DNA of 64,000 bases from Acinetobacter sp. C26M. Lineage in GTDB: Bacteria > Pseudomonadota > Gammaproteobacteria > Pseudomonadales > Moraxellaceae. The translations under genes were made by a program, and so were the position numbers. The DNA lies in contig NZ_CP098478.1 of NCBI RefSeq assembly GCF_023702675.1, forward strand, positions 124,001 to 188,000. The letters are read 5' to 3'. Below, one piece after another: positions 1 to 9,172 of the stretch (position 1 is the stretch's first letter; each line of letters opens with the position of its first letter). The notes beneath the pieces were generated by a model. It was not told the origin of the DNA, did not search any database, and saw only the letters and a list, made by a program, of their open reading frames with translations.

Positions 1-75
1 AGCTTAAAATGTATCTCTTCAACCTTAGGTTGTGAAACTACAGGTGTTTTAGCAGCTGAAAAAGATATTAAGTAA
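1..75 (+). CDS. C-terminal fragment of an unidentified protein (cut by window edge)
   Basis: Frame 1 is open from the first base to a TAA at 73-75 and encodes 24 residues ending in LAAEKDIK. Two cysteines lie in the fragment. It is too short to assign a family. A small lipoprotein gene with its own ribosome binding site starts 46 bases downstream, so this looks like the end of an upstream gene on the same strand. It could also be chance open frame. Confidence 0.35.
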   Translation, partial: SLKCISSTLGCETTGVLAAEKDIK

Positions 76-121
76 TTCAATTTAGATTTTGGTTAGGTAT
101 TTTATTCTAAAGGGGTTTATT

Positions 122-670
122 ATGCATTCTTCTTGTAAAAAATATATATGTATCCTCGGTTTAGTCAGCCTCAGCATCATAACTGCTTCCTGTAGCACTG
201 CCTCAGAAAAGAAAAATGAGATTTCTCATCAAAACCAAACACAAAAAGCTTCATCACATCCTGCAAAGTTAAAAAATGATGATGGTTTCCTGATCACTTC
301 ACTTCCTTATAACTCAAATGCACATCTGAATTGTATTTTATCTGCCCAAAGAATGAATTGTGGTTCAATTAACTTAATTGATAGTGTTGGCTTGATCAAA
401 GTTTATAAATTTATTAACCCAAGCTATGGCGATTCGGTCGTTTTCCCAGAAACAAGAGCGGGTGTTTTATTGATCGCGTCCCCCTCAACAAGTGAATGGG
501 AAACCCCAGAAATAAATCTGACAACGGTAAACCAGTTTGGCTTGGTTAAAAGCATTACCTTAGATGCATCTCAAAATATTGTCATTAATCAGAAGTATGA
601 AGTTTTATATAAAGAAAATGGGAAAGATTTAAAACTGAAGTTAAATGAACAGGGTGACTTTGTTAAATAA
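122..670 (+). CDS. Putative lipoprotein of unknown function
   Basis: This is a 182-residue product. The start is set at ATG 122 because AAGGGG lies just upstream; an in-frame TTG at 89 has no such site. The N-terminus has a basic start (CKK), a hydrophobic core and a lipobox-like ITASC, so it is probably processed by signal peptidase II and lipid-anchored, although Thr at -3 is not the usual residue. The mature part is hydrophilic, with a second cysteine pair around residues 70-80 (NCILSAQRMNCGS). No catalytic motif is visible and the family is not recognised. A bidirectional terminator separates it from the next gene. Confidence 0.7.
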   Translation: MHSSCKKYICILGLVSLSIITASCSTASEKKNEISHQNQTQKASSHPAKLKNDDGFLITSLPYNSNAHLNCILSAQRMNCGSINLIDSVGLIKVYKFINPSYGDSVVFPETRAGVLLIASPSTSEWETPEINLTTVNQFGLVKSITLDASQNIVINQKYEVLYKENGKDLKLKLNEQGDFVK

Positions 671-711
671 AAATATGTATAGCTTATTTGAGCTTGTTGC
701 AGCCTTTGACT

Positions 712-748
712 AAAAAAAGCTCAGCTAGAACCTAACTGAGCTTTTATC
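712..748. terminator. Bidirectional terminator between convergent genes
   Basis: AAAGCTCAG and CTGAGCTTT pair around an 11-base loop. A-rich sequence lies on the left and T-rich sequence on the right. The hairpin sits between the lipoprotein gene and the convergent hydrolase gene and can serve both. Confidence 0.75.
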
Positions 749-750
749 TT

Positions 751-2097
751 TTAGGTCTCAACAATGCCTTCTAAATCATCAAAGGTATAGTTATGGGGTA
801 CATTGATCATATGGGTTTGTACACCGGCTTCAACCTTCTCTTTAGCATCTGGATATAACCAGCGGGTAATCTGCTCAGCCACACTGGAATGATACTGAAT
901 TTCAAAGTGGTTTAGCCCATAGAAAACCGCTTTATGGGTGTCAGGTAATTTCAGTTGGAAACGCGGGTTTGGATGTTCACCTAAAGCACTTTTCACACTG
1001 ACCAGATAATCCCCAATCACAGACAGCGCTTTATTACGTAACTTCTCAAATTCTAAAGTCCCTGCAATCAAGAAGGTATTGATATGGGACGGTAGCGGTG
1101 CAGGTTTACGATTGTCGTCAGCAAAACCAATGCGGGCATCATTATGTTCCCAGTCATCATCACGGACACTGCCATAACGTAGATCGAGTATGCCGTTACT
1201 ACGCACATTCACCAACTGACCAAGCAAGTTGATAAACGGGAATCCACCAAGTTTGTCCTGCAAGACGAAACCAAAGCGTTCAAGTACTGCACCATGATGT
1301 GGCGAACCGATACAAACCAGATTCTCGACCATATGCACCCATTGATACAGATTCTGTTTGCCATAAAACAGGGCACTACGCGAAACCAAGCCGCCCATAC
1401 TGTGCCCGATCAGATCGATACTGGTGATGCGTGGATTACGCTGTACCAAATCCTCTAAGGTATTGGCAAAACTACGGCCATTGGCGGAAATTCGGCGTCC
1501 AGTGTTGTAATTCAAATACAACATGGTGTTGTTATCACGTTGCGCGAGCAAACGCTCACCAATCCCACCATAGCGATGATTCGACCAAGTCAAATGGTTC
1601 ATACATAAACCATGGGCCAGAATCACCACACGGCCTGTTAGCTCGCCCTGCTGTAAAGAACCATAGTGATCATAAAGCACCATCGGCAAAGCCATTGGAT
1701 TATGCTGCTTTAAAAAGAAATCACCAAAAATCCCATTCAACGCACCCACCAAAAAATGTAGAGTTGGGGTTAAGGGCTTGTCATGCAAGACTGGAAATTT
1801 TTCAATAATACGACGTAAATTGGGCGCCAGAAAATGACTACCATATTTTTGTAGGGCAACATAAGAAAACTGATAAAACTTTTGCAGTTGCGGGTGCTTT
1901 TGTAATTGTTTGGCTTTTTGTGCACTTAAACCGAGCGTTGTCCTTAATACCTCAGTTTGTACGACTTGGATCAGTTCATGTACACCACTGAGGCTAGTAC
2001 TGACCAGCTGTGCCAAACCCTCCAAAACATCTGCCTGACTCGGGGGCGTACGATCCCACTTACAATAGGTTTCATGCAGAGGTGTTAAACTTGGCAT
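751..2097 (-). CDS. Alpha/beta hydrolase (lipase/esterase-like)
   Basis: This 448-residue protein carries the nucleophile elbow GHSMGG near the middle (IDLIGHSMGGLVSR) and an oxyanion-hole segment VVILAHGLCMNHLTW. Both are typical of PGAP1-like or triacylglycerol-lipase-like serine hydrolases. The catalytic His is probably in the late GLNHFEIQYHS segment. The roughly 130 residues before the hydrolase core are predicted helical. No signal peptide is evident, so it is probably cytoplasmic or membrane-associated. The start ATG has GGGGAAA upstream. The substrate cannot be read from the sequence; a lipid or ester is likely from the family. Confidence 0.8.
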   Translation of the reverse strand: MPSLTPLHETYCKWDRTPPSQADVLEGLAQLVSTSLSGVHELIQVVQTEVLRTTLGLSAQKAKQLQKHPQLQKFYQFSYVALQKYGSHFLAPNLRRIIEKFPVLHDKPLTPTLHFLVGALNGIFGDFFLKQHNPMALPMVLYDHYGSLQQGELTGRVVILAHGLCMNHLTWSNHRYGGIGERLLAQRDNNTMLYLNYNTGRRISANGRSFANTLEDLVQRNPRITSIDLIGHSMGGLVSRSALFYGKQNLYQWVHMVENLVCIGSPHHGAVLERFGFVLQDKLGGFPFINLLGQLVNVRSNGILDLRYGSVRDDDWEHNDARIGFADDNRKPAPLPSHINTFLIAGTLEFEKLRNKALSVIGDYLVSVKSALGEHPNPRFQLKLPDTHKAVFYGLNHFEIQYHSSVAEQITRWLYPDAKEKVEAGVQTHMINVPHNYTFDDLEGIVET

Positions 2098-2359
2098 ATT
2101 GATTTCCCCATCCTTGATATATACCGAAGGTTTGAAGTGATTTTTCTGAATATTGTTTAGATAAACTACAACAAACGCTTACATCTTATGTCTTTCATAC
2201 GTAATTTTTTTAGAATACTGATGAACGGAGTACAGTATCGTTTTTTGTGTCAGACAATATCCAGCTTAAATGTAATTTATATTGTTATTTGTTTAACTAT
2301 TAATCAAAATAATGTGATTTATTTCACTTTATGTCAAGTCATTGCCTATTTTGGTGCGT

Positions 2360-2950
2360 ATGCAAATTATCTATCTACATGGTTTTCGAAGCAGTCCGAT
2401 GTCGATAAAAGGGCAGCAGTTGCAACAATATTGTGCACAGCATGATGCGATACAGGTGCATTTACCTGATTTAAACCAATCCCCAAATCAAGTGCTGCAA
2501 CAACTCTCTCAGCTTATCGAAAATTTATCGCAGGATAAAGTAGTTTTGGTTGGCAGCAGCCTTGGTGGTTTTTATGCGACATATCTTGTCGCAAAATATG
2601 GCTGTGCTGCTGTATTGATTAATCCTGCTATGCGACCATGGCAATTATTCGAAGATTTATTTGGGATTGAACAAATCCCACTCAAAGTCACTGCATCATG
2701 GACACTTGATGCCGATCAACTGCAGCAATTACAATCGATTGCTGACACGCAGCTCGTTCATGCTGATAAAATTCTGGTGCTTTTGCAACAAGGCGACGAA
2801 GTTTTGGATTATCGTGAAGCTCAACGCTATTATAGTGCAGTTCATCCATCCTCATTGATTTTAACCGACGCAGATGGTAATCATGCAATGGATGATTTTG
2901 AAGAAAAATTACCTTTAGTTCTCGAATTTTTATCGGCAGCCATCCAATAA
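2360..2950 (+). CDS. yqiA: YqiA/YcfP-family alpha/beta-fold esterase
   Basis: This is a 196-residue small serine hydrolase. The N-terminus IIYLHGFRSSPMSIKG matches the YqiA start and argues for ATG 2360 rather than the upstream TTG at 2342. The nucleophile motif is VGSSLGGFYATYLV; the catalytic His is in DGNHAMDDF near the C-terminus. YqiA proteins are cytoplasmic esterases acting on short acyl esters in vitro, with an unclear cell role. The gene ends 14 bases before parE, the same adjacency seen in enterobacteria, which suggests co-transcription. The ribosome binding site is weak. Confidence 0.85.
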   Translation: MQIIYLHGFRSSPMSIKGQQLQQYCAQHDAIQVHLPDLNQSPNQVLQQLSQLIENLSQDKVVLVGSSLGGFYATYLVAKYGCAAVLINPAMRPWQLFEDLFGIEQIPLKVTASWTLDADQLQQLQSIADTQLVHADKILVLLQQGDEVLDYREAQRYYSAVHPSSLILTDADGNHAMDDFEEKLPLVLEFLSAAIQ

Positions 2951-2964
2951 GGAAGTCAGACCAA

Positions 2965-4848
2965 GTGACACAATACACGGCACAATCCCTTGAAGTTCTT
3001 TCTGGTTTAGATCCAGTTCGTCGTCGACCGGGCATGTATACCGATACCTCACGTCCAAACCATTTGGCGCAAGAGGTGATTGATAATGCAGTCGATGAAG
3101 CACTTGCAGGTCATGCCAACCAGATTTGTGTCACAGTCTATGAAGATGGCTCATTGTCAGTTGAAGATAATGGCCGCGGAATGCCAGTCGATATTCACCC
3201 TGAATATGGACAAAGCGGTATCGAAATCATTTTGACCAAGCTGCATGCAGGCGGTAAATTCAGTACCGATAACTATCAGTTTTCTGGTGGTTTGCATGGC
3301 GTCGGAATTTCTGTTGTCAATGCCTTATCGACTCGTGTTGAAGTTGCTGTACAGCGTCAAGGCAATCTGTACCAAATGGCTTTTGAACAAGGTGAACCTG
3401 TTGCGCCTTTGTCAGTCTTAGAAGGTAAGGTTGCAAAGCGTGCGACAGGAACCACAGTACGTTTTTGGCCTGAAACTAAATATTTTGATAGCCCTAAATT
3501 TGCGCTTAAAGCACTGAAACATAATTTAAAAGCCAAAGCTGTTTTAGCTGCGGGCTTAAAGATTATTTATGACGATAAAATTAATAATGAAAAGATCGAG
3601 TGGCAGTTTGAAAATGGTCTAGTCGACTATTTGATGGATGAACTGCAAGATCGTGACATCTTGCCAGATCCTGCTTTTGTTAGCAGCGGCCAAGCAGACC
3701 GCGCAGCGTGTGAATTTGCGATTTGTTGGAATGTGGAAGGTGGCGAGCAGATTCAAGAAAGCTACGTCAACTTGATTCCGACTGCGCAAGGCGGAACTCA
3801 TGTCAATGGTCTACGTTCAGGTGTGACCGAAGCCTTACGTGAATTCTGTGAATTACGTAATTTGTTGCCGCGTAATATGAAACTCTCTGCGGAAGATGTT
3901 TGGGATGGAGTGAACTTCATTTTATCGCTGAAATTCCAAGAGCCACAATTTTCTGGTCAAACCAAAGAGCGTTTATCCAGTCGTGAAGCATCAAATATTG
4001 TACTGAACATTGCCAAAGATGCGTTTGCCTTATGGCTGAATCAACATGCAGAGATTGCGACACAACTGGCTGAAATGGCGATCGCCAAAGCAGGACGTCG
4101 TTTAAAAGCAGCGAAAAAAGTTGAACGTAAGAAGATTGTTGCAGGTCCAGCACTGCCTGGAAAACTGGCAGACTGCGTCGGCTTAACCCGTGAAGACAGT
4201 GAGTTGTTTATTGTCGAAGGGGATTCTGCGGGCGGTAGTGCCAAACAGGCACGCGACAAGAATTTTCAAGCCATTATGCCGATTCGCGGAAAAATCCTGA
4301 ATACTTGGGAAGTCTCATCGGATGAGGTTTTGGCTTCTCAAGAAGTACATGATATTGCCATCGCGATCGGGGTCGATCCGGGCAGTGATGATCTGTCTGA
4401 ATTGCGTTATGGCAAGATCTGTATCCTTGCCGATGCGGACTCGGATGGTCTGCATATCGCAACCTTATTATGCGCTTTATTCGTAAAACATTTCCCGACC
4501 TTGGTTGAAGAAGGTCATCTGTTCGTCGCTATGCCACCGCTCTATCGTATTGATATTGGTAAAGAGGTGTACTATGCCTTGGATGATGATGAACTTGAAA
4601 GCATCCTGAAAAAAGTCAAAGGCAATAAGAATCCACAGATCACCCGATTTAAAGGTTTGGGCGAGATGAACGCCAGCCAATTACGTGAAACGACTATGGA
4701 CCCGAATACGCGTCGTTTGGTGCAGTTGGATTTAGATGATGCACATTTAACCGCAGGTTTATTGGATAAATTACTTGCGAAAAAGCGTTCAGCCGACCGT
4801 AAGCACTGGTTAGAACAAAAGGGTAATTTAGCGGATATTACTGTTTAG
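2965..4848 (+). CDS. parE: DNA topoisomerase IV subunit B
   Basis: This 627-residue protein is the ATPase subunit of topoisomerase IV, which decatenates daughter chromosomes with ParC. Visible GHKL ATPase motifs are EVIDNAVDEALAG, DNGRGMPVDIH and GLHGVGISVVNALS. The TOPRIM domain shows EGDSAGGSAKQARD and the acidic DADSDG. The C-terminus has the usual RFKGLGEMN and TMDPNTRRL. The length fits ParE (about 630) and not GyrB (about 800). The start is GTG 2965 with AAGGAAG upstream. parC is not in the window. Confidence 0.97.
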   Translation: MTQYTAQSLEVLSGLDPVRRRPGMYTDTSRPNHLAQEVIDNAVDEALAGHANQICVTVYEDGSLSVEDNGRGMPVDIHPEYGQSGIEIILTKLHAGGKFSTDNYQFSGGLHGVGISVVNALSTRVEVAVQRQGNLYQMAFEQGEPVAPLSVLEGKVAKRATGTTVRFWPETKYFDSPKFALKALKHNLKAKAVLAAGLKIIYDDKINNEKIEWQFENGLVDYLMDELQDRDILPDPAFVSSGQADRAACEFAICWNVEGGEQIQESYVNLIPTAQGGTHVNGLRSGVTEALREFCELRNLLPRNMKLSAEDVWDGVNFILSLKFQEPQFSGQTKERLSSREASNIVLNIAKDAFALWLNQHAEIATQLAEMAIAKAGRRLKAAKKVERKKIVAGPALPGKLADCVGLTREDSELFIVEGDSAGGSAKQARDKNFQAIMPIRGKILNTWEVSSDEVLASQEVHDIAIAIGVDPGSDDLSELRYGKICILADADSDGLHIATLLCALFVKHFPTLVEEGHLFVAMPPLYRIDIGKEVYYALDDDELESILKKVKGNKNPQITRFKGLGEMNASQLRETTMDPNTRRLVQLDLDDAHLTAGLLDKLLAKKRSADRKHWLEQKGNLADITV

Positions 4849-4870
4849 GTTCTTTGTCTATTGTTAGATT

Positions 4871-4902
4871 AAAGCCAAGCATTCGCTTGGCTTTTTCTTT
4901 TG
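4871..4902 (+). terminator. Rho-independent terminator after parE
   Basis: A 10-bp stem, AAAGCCAAGC and GCTTGGCTTT, encloses a four-base loop and is followed by a T-rich run. It starts 23 bases after the parE stop. Confidence 0.85.
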
Positions 4903-4961
4903 CTGAACTTTGAATGCCCAAGCTGAACAAGGTTGCATCATTTTAGGTCAGTAGGTGTTTT

Positions 4962-4983
4962 TTGTATGCAATGTTGTATACAA
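4962..4983. promoter_or_regulatory. Tandem palindromic operator-like sites upstream of urtA
   Basis: TTGTATGCAA (4962-4971) and the perfect palindrome TTGTATACAA (4974-4983) lie 12 bases apart, about 70 bases upstream of the -24 element of the urt promoter. The shape TTGTAT-ATACAA resembles sites of FadR/HutC-type GntR regulators. The regulator is not in this window, so the assignment is inference. Confidence 0.45.
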
Positions 4984-5042
4984 GATGAAAGAATTAAGAC
5001 TTAGCTTTTATTTAAATTAAATAAAAACAATAACTTGATGTG

Positions 5043-5059
5043 TTGGCACAGAAATTGAA
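5043..5059 (+). promoter_or_regulatory. Sigma-54-like (-24/-12) promoter for urtABCDE
   Basis: TTGGCAC, five bases, then TTGAA gives GG at 5045-5046 and GA at 5057-5058. The 12-base offset is the one sigma-54 requires. The -24 box is an exact match; the -12 box has GA where GC is preferred. A start near 5070 would leave a leader of about 40 bases before urtA. Sigma-54 control by NtrC is common for urea transporters, but no clear NtrC site was seen. Confidence 0.55.
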
Positions 5060-5107
5060 TAACTCCACCCAGTAAAAATCACAATTATTGATGGGTGGAG
5101 AAACAAG

Positions 5108-6388
5108 ATGCAAAACAAATTGATGTCGATGTCAGTGCTCATGGCAGCCATGATGGGGATCGGTCTAGTTGGCTGTTCAAAACCAGCAGAAAAAACAGAA
5201 CAGACCAAAACAGAAGCCAAAACTGCACCCGCAGCGAGTGGCGATACGATTAAGGTGGGGATTCTACATTCGCTTTCAGGCACCATGGCGATTTCTGAAA
5301 CTTCACTGAAAGACACCGCTTTGATGACCATTAATGAGATCAATGCCAATGGTGGGGTACTGGGTAAAAAATTAGAACCAGTGATTGTTGACCCTGCATC
5401 GGATTGGCCATTATTTGCAGAAAAAGCCCGTCAGTTGATTACCCAAGATAAGGTCGCAGTAATTTTTGGTTGCTGGACTTCGGTTTCACGTAAATCAGTG
5501 TTGCCTGTAGTGGAAGAGCTAAATGGTTTATTGTTCTATCCAGTGCAATATGAAGGTCAGGAACAATCTAAAAACATCTTCTATACCGGCGCTGCACCGA
5601 ATCAACAAGCGATTCCTGCGGTTGAATACTTGATGGGGGATGAAGGCGGTAAAGCCGAACGCTTTGTGTTACTCGGCACAGATTATGTCTATCCACGCAC
5701 CACCAATAAGATCTTACGTGCTTTCTTGAAGTCGAAAGGTGTCGCTGATGCCGACATCATGGAAGAGTACACACCATTTGGTCACAGCAATTATCAAACC
5801 ATTGTTTCCAATATTAAGAAGTTCTCTGCGGGTAAAAAGGCTGCAGTGATCTCGACCATCAATGGTGACTCCAATGTGCCGTTCTATCGTGAACTGGGCA
5901 ACCAAGGCATTAAAGCATCTGATATTCCCGTCATGGCTTTCTCGGTCGGTGAGGAAGAATTACGTGGTATCGATACCAAACCATTGGTAGGTCATTTAGC
6001 GGCATGGAACTATTTCATGTCAGTGAAAAATCCTAAAAACACAGAGTTTGTGAATAAATTCAAACAATATGCGGTGGAATACAAACTTCCAAATGCAGAC
6101 AAAGTGGTGACCAACGATCCAATGGAAGCGACTTATGTGGGTATCAATATGTGGAAGCAAGCAGTTGAAAAAGCGGGTTCTACTGAGGTCGATAAAGTGC
6201 GTGATGCGATGGCAGGTCAGACCTTTGCTGCGCCATCAGGCTATACCTTAAAAATGGATGAAACTAATCACCATCTGCATAAACCGGTGATGATTGGACA
6301 AATCCGTGGTGACGGTCAATTCGATGTAGTTTATAAAACAGCACAAACGATCAAGGCAGAGCCTTGGAGTCCGTACATCCCTAAATAA
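5108..6388 (+). CDS. urtA: Urea ABC transporter substrate-binding lipoprotein
   Basis: This is a 426-residue periplasmic binding protein of the HAAT/UrtA type. The signal peptide ends in a lipobox LVGC, predicting lipidation at Cys23. The mature start, after a Lys/Ala/Thr-rich linker, is TIKVGILHSLSGTMAISE, the characteristic UrtA opening; GCWTSVSRKSVLPV and NGLLFYPVQYEGQE are also UrtA-like. It captures urea and delivers it to UrtB/UrtC. It is the first gene of the urtABCDE operon and has GGTGGAG upstream. A hairpin after the gene may raise its level relative to the other genes. Confidence 0.95.
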   Translation: MQNKLMSMSVLMAAMMGIGLVGCSKPAEKTEQTKTEAKTAPAASGDTIKVGILHSLSGTMAISETSLKDTALMTINEINANGGVLGKKLEPVIVDPASDWPLFAEKARQLITQDKVAVIFGCWTSVSRKSVLPVVEELNGLLFYPVQYEGQEQSKNIFYTGAAPNQQAIPAVEYLMGDEGGKAERFVLLGTDYVYPRTTNKILRAFLKSKGVADADIMEEYTPFGHSNYQTIVSNIKKFSAGKKAAVISTINGDSNVPFYRELGNQGIKASDIPVMAFSVGEEELRGIDTKPLVGHLAAWNYFMSVKNPKNTEFVNKFKQYAVEYKLPNADKVVTNDPMEATYVGINMWKQAVEKAGSTEVDKVRDAMAGQTFAAPSGYTLKMDETNHHLHKPVMIGQIRGDGQFDVVYKTAQTIKAEPWSPYIPK

Positions 6389-6396
6389 TTTTTTTC

Positions 6397-6426
6397 AAGC
6401 CTGTTGTCTCCGCAGCAGGCTTTTCT
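6397..6426 (+). terminator. Intercistronic hairpin between urtA and urtB
   Basis: AGCCTGTTG and CAGCAGGCT pair (9 bp with one G-T) around a six-base loop and are followed by TTTTCT. The position, between the binding-protein gene and the permease genes, suits a partial terminator or an mRNA stabiliser that gives excess UrtA. Confidence 0.6.
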
Positions 6427-6474
6427 ATTCTGATTTTTTTGATCTATTTAAAACCGTAAAATAAGGGGAGTTCT

Positions 6475-8097
6475 ATGGCGAAACACTATGTTTTGGCAAT
6501 GCTCTGTATCATGGCACAGATGATTTTTAGTCCAGCATGGGCAGAAGCCACATCCGCAACAACCGTGACGTCTACAGCTTCTCAAGATGCCATTCAGACC
6601 TTTGTGAAGTCAGATTTTGCGACACGTCGAGCTATGCTCAATCAATGGCCAGCCAGTATTGAACAACTGGATCAACTGGTGGCATATATTGATCAAAATG
6701 AGCTGTATACCGATAGCGCTGGCAATACTTATTTGCTGAAAAATGATGACAAACTGTTTAGTTATCCTGAACAGCAAGCCTTGGAACAATGGCCTGCGGA
6801 TTTATCCCAAGTGACTTTGGTCAATACTTTACGCAAGGCTCTGAATTTTGGTCAAGCCAAAGCCAAACTCAATTCAACTGATGCATCGCAACGCTTAGCT
6901 GCGGTTGATATTTTAGAAAATAATTTGGCTGAACTTGATTTGGCGACGGTTAAACAACTTTATCTGAATGAAAAGAATGATCAGGTCAAAGCACGTTTAG
7001 CGCAGCTCAAAGCACGTTTGGATTTTAATAGTAGCGATGAGTTCACTAAACTTGAAGCAGTGAAAGTCTTGGCAGATTCAAATCGTCCTGACGTATTCGC
7101 CTTAATCAGCCAAACTTTAGAACAACCACAAACCAATCCTGCATTGAAAGCAGCTTTACTGGATGCACAAAATAAAATTAAAACCCGTCTGCAAATCAGT
7201 GAGTGGTCAGGGCATGTATTTTCAGGCTTAAGTACGGCCAGCATTTTGCTGCTCGCAGCGCTCGGCTTAGCGATTACTTATGGTCTGCTTGGAGTCATTA
7301 ACATGGCACATGGTGAGCTCATCATGATTGGTGCCTATACCACCTATGTGATCCAGAGTTTTTTTAAAACCCATTTTGCTGGGCTAGTGGATTGGTATCT
7401 ATTGGCTGCGATTCCTGCGGCATTTCTAGTGAGTGCCTTGATGGGTATGTTGATTGAACGCACCGTGATTCGCCCGCTGTATGGTCGTCAATTGGAGACT
7501 TTACTTGCGACTTTTGGGGTGAGCCTGATCCTGATGCAATTGGTGCGTATGGTGTTTGGTGCGCAAAATGTCGAAGTCTCCAATGTCAGCTGGTTGAGTG
7601 GTGGGATCGCAGTTACACCGAGCCTGATGTTGCCTTATAACCGAATTGCCATTATTGGCTTCACCATTGCTGTCCTATTGTTATTGGTATTCCTGCTCAA
7701 TAAAACCCGCTTTGGTTTATTTGTGCGTGCAGTGACGCAAAACCGTCAAATGGCACGTGCAGTGGGCATCCGTTCTGCGCGAATTGACATGATGGCCTTT
7801 GGTCTAGGTTCAGGCTTGGCGGGTTTGGCTGGTTGTGCTTTGGCACAAGTGGGTAATGTCGGGCCTGATCTTGGTCAAAATTATATTATTGATGCCTTCC
7901 TTGTCGTCGTGGTTGGTGGTGTGGGTCAAGTGTGGGGTGCAGTGTTGGCAGCACTCGGATTGGGTATCAGTGGAACGGTGCTGGAAATTGGTTTAGGTGC
8001 GGTTCTGGCAAAAATTATTCTCTTGGTTCTTGTGATTTTGTTTATCCAAAAGCGTCCACAAGGTTTGTTCGCCATCAAAGGCCGTTTTGTGGAGTAA
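6475..8097 (+). CDS. urtB: Urea ABC transporter permease UrtB
   Basis: This is a 540-residue inner-membrane permease of the LivH type. A signal peptide (to about residue 24) and a helical periplasmic region of some 215 residues precede the membrane part; this extension is usual for UrtB and makes it longer than LivH. The permease begins near residue 245, where LGLAITYGLLGVINMAHGEL is the UrtB/LivH signature, and has about eight membrane segments. The late GGVGQVWGAVLAALGLG segment is the coupling region. AAGGGGAG precedes the start. It ends 4 bases before urtC. Confidence 0.95.
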   Translation: MAKHYVLAMLCIMAQMIFSPAWAEATSATTVTSTASQDAIQTFVKSDFATRRAMLNQWPASIEQLDQLVAYIDQNELYTDSAGNTYLLKNDDKLFSYPEQQALEQWPADLSQVTLVNTLRKALNFGQAKAKLNSTDASQRLAAVDILENNLAELDLATVKQLYLNEKNDQVKARLAQLKARLDFNSSDEFTKLEAVKVLADSNRPDVFALISQTLEQPQTNPALKAALLDAQNKIKTRLQISEWSGHVFSGLSTASILLLAALGLAITYGLLGVINMAHGELIMIGAYTTYVIQSFFKTHFAGLVDWYLLAAIPAAFLVSALMGMLIERTVIRPLYGRQLETLLATFGVSLILMQLVRMVFGAQNVEVSNVSWLSGGIAVTPSLMLPYNRIAIIGFTIAVLLLLVFLLNKTRFGLFVRAVTQNRQMARAVGIRSARIDMMAFGLGSGLAGLAGCALAQVGNVGPDLGQNYIIDAFLVVVVGGVGQVWGAVLAALGLGISGTVLEIGLGAVLAKIILLVLVILFIQKRPQGLFAIKGRFVE

Positions 8098-8101
8098 GCC
8101 A

Positions 8102-9172
8102 ATGAAAATCACTTCTTTATTTGCTGATAAACCCTATAGCGCTGCGGCAATTGCAATCTGTTTTGCGGTGCTGTTATTACTCCCTTGGCTGCACCTATTG
8201 TCTCCTGACTCGGCATTTTATTTGTCGGCTTATTGGATCACCTTGATTGGCAAGATCATGTGTTTGGCCTTGGTGGCTTTGGCACTGGATTTGGTCTGGG
8301 GCTATGCAGGGATTTTGAGTCTAGGGCATGGTTTGTATTTTGCCTTGGGGGGTTATGCCTTTGGCATGTATCTCATGCGCCAATCGGCAGGTGATGGTCT
8401 GCCTGATTTTATGCGCTTCTTGAGCTGGACTGAGTTGCCATGGTATTGGGTCGGGACTGAGCATTTCGCTTGGGCATTGGCACTTGTTGTGCTTGTACCT
8501 GGTTTGATCGCGTTTATTTTTGGATTCTTTGCCTTTCGTTCCAAGATCAAAGGCGTGTATTTCTCGATCATTACTCAAGCCATGACCTTTGCTGCAGCGC
8601 TACTGTTCTTCCGTAATGAAACGGGCTTTGGCGGCAACAATGGTTTCACTGGCTTTAAAACTATTCTCGGCTTTGACATTACCTCTGCACCGATGCGAGC
8701 CACGTTGTGCTTTGTGACTGCATTGGTACTCATGCTGTGCTTCCTCGGCTTACGTCAATTGATGAACCGTCCTTATGGACGGGTTTTGGGCGCAATTCGA
8801 GACAGTGAAAATCGCTTGCAATATCTCGGCTATCGTACGCTTTGGTACAAGCTATCTGCATGGGTGCTGTCGGCTGTAATTGCAGGGATTGCAGGGGCAC
8901 TGTATGTACCACAAGCAGGGATTATCAACCCAAGTGAAATGAATCCAGTTAACTCAATTGAAATGGCGGTCTGGGTGGCTGCGGGTGGACGTGGCACCTT
9001 GATTGGTCCAATTTTGGGTGCAGGCTTGATTAATGCAGTGAAGACCTATTTCACTGTTGCTGCACCAGAAGCATGGTTATTGATCTTAGGCGCGTTATTC
9101 ATTGTTGTGACCTTATTCTTGCCTAAGGGTGTGATTGGCGTATTTGACCGTTTTAAAAAGGAGCGTGATTAA
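8102..9172 (+). CDS. urtC: Urea ABC transporter permease UrtC
   Basis: This is a 356-residue LivM-type permease, partner of UrtB. ATG 8102 is preferred over an in-frame TTG at 8087, which would overlap urtB. About ten membrane segments are visible. Family motifs are DLVWGYAGILSLGHGLYFALGGYAFGM and, near the C-terminus, VWVAAGGRGTLIGPILGAG. UrtC forms the urea channel with UrtB and docks UrtD/UrtE. Its stop TAA is directly followed by the urtD ATG, which suggests translational coupling. Confidence 0.95.
   Translation: MKITSLFADKPYSAAAIAICFAVLLLLPWLHLLSPDSAFYLSAYWITLIGKIMCLALVALALDLVWGYAGILSLGHGLYFALGGYAFGMYLMRQSAGDGLPDFMRFLSWTELPWYWVGTEHFAWALALVVLVPGLIAFIFGFFAFRSKIKGVYFSIITQAMTFAAALLFFRNETGFGGNNGFTGFKTILGFDITSAPMRATLCFVTALVLMLCFLGLRQLMNRPYGRVLGAIRDSENRLQYLGYRTLWYKLSAWVLSAVIAGIAGALYVPQAGIINPSEMNPVNSIEMAVWVAAGGRGTLIGPILGAGLINAVKTYFTVAAPEAWLLILGALFIVVTLFLPKGVIGVFDRFKKERD

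Noticed and set aside
1431-1808. Open frame on the plus strand inside the hydrolase gene
   Set aside because: It is the complement of a well supported coding region with a catalytic motif; no ribosome binding site or family likeness.
2188-2445. 85-codon frame on the plus strand before yqiA
   Set aside because: It overlaps the yqiA start in another frame, and its composition is that of AT-rich leader DNA; nothing recognised.
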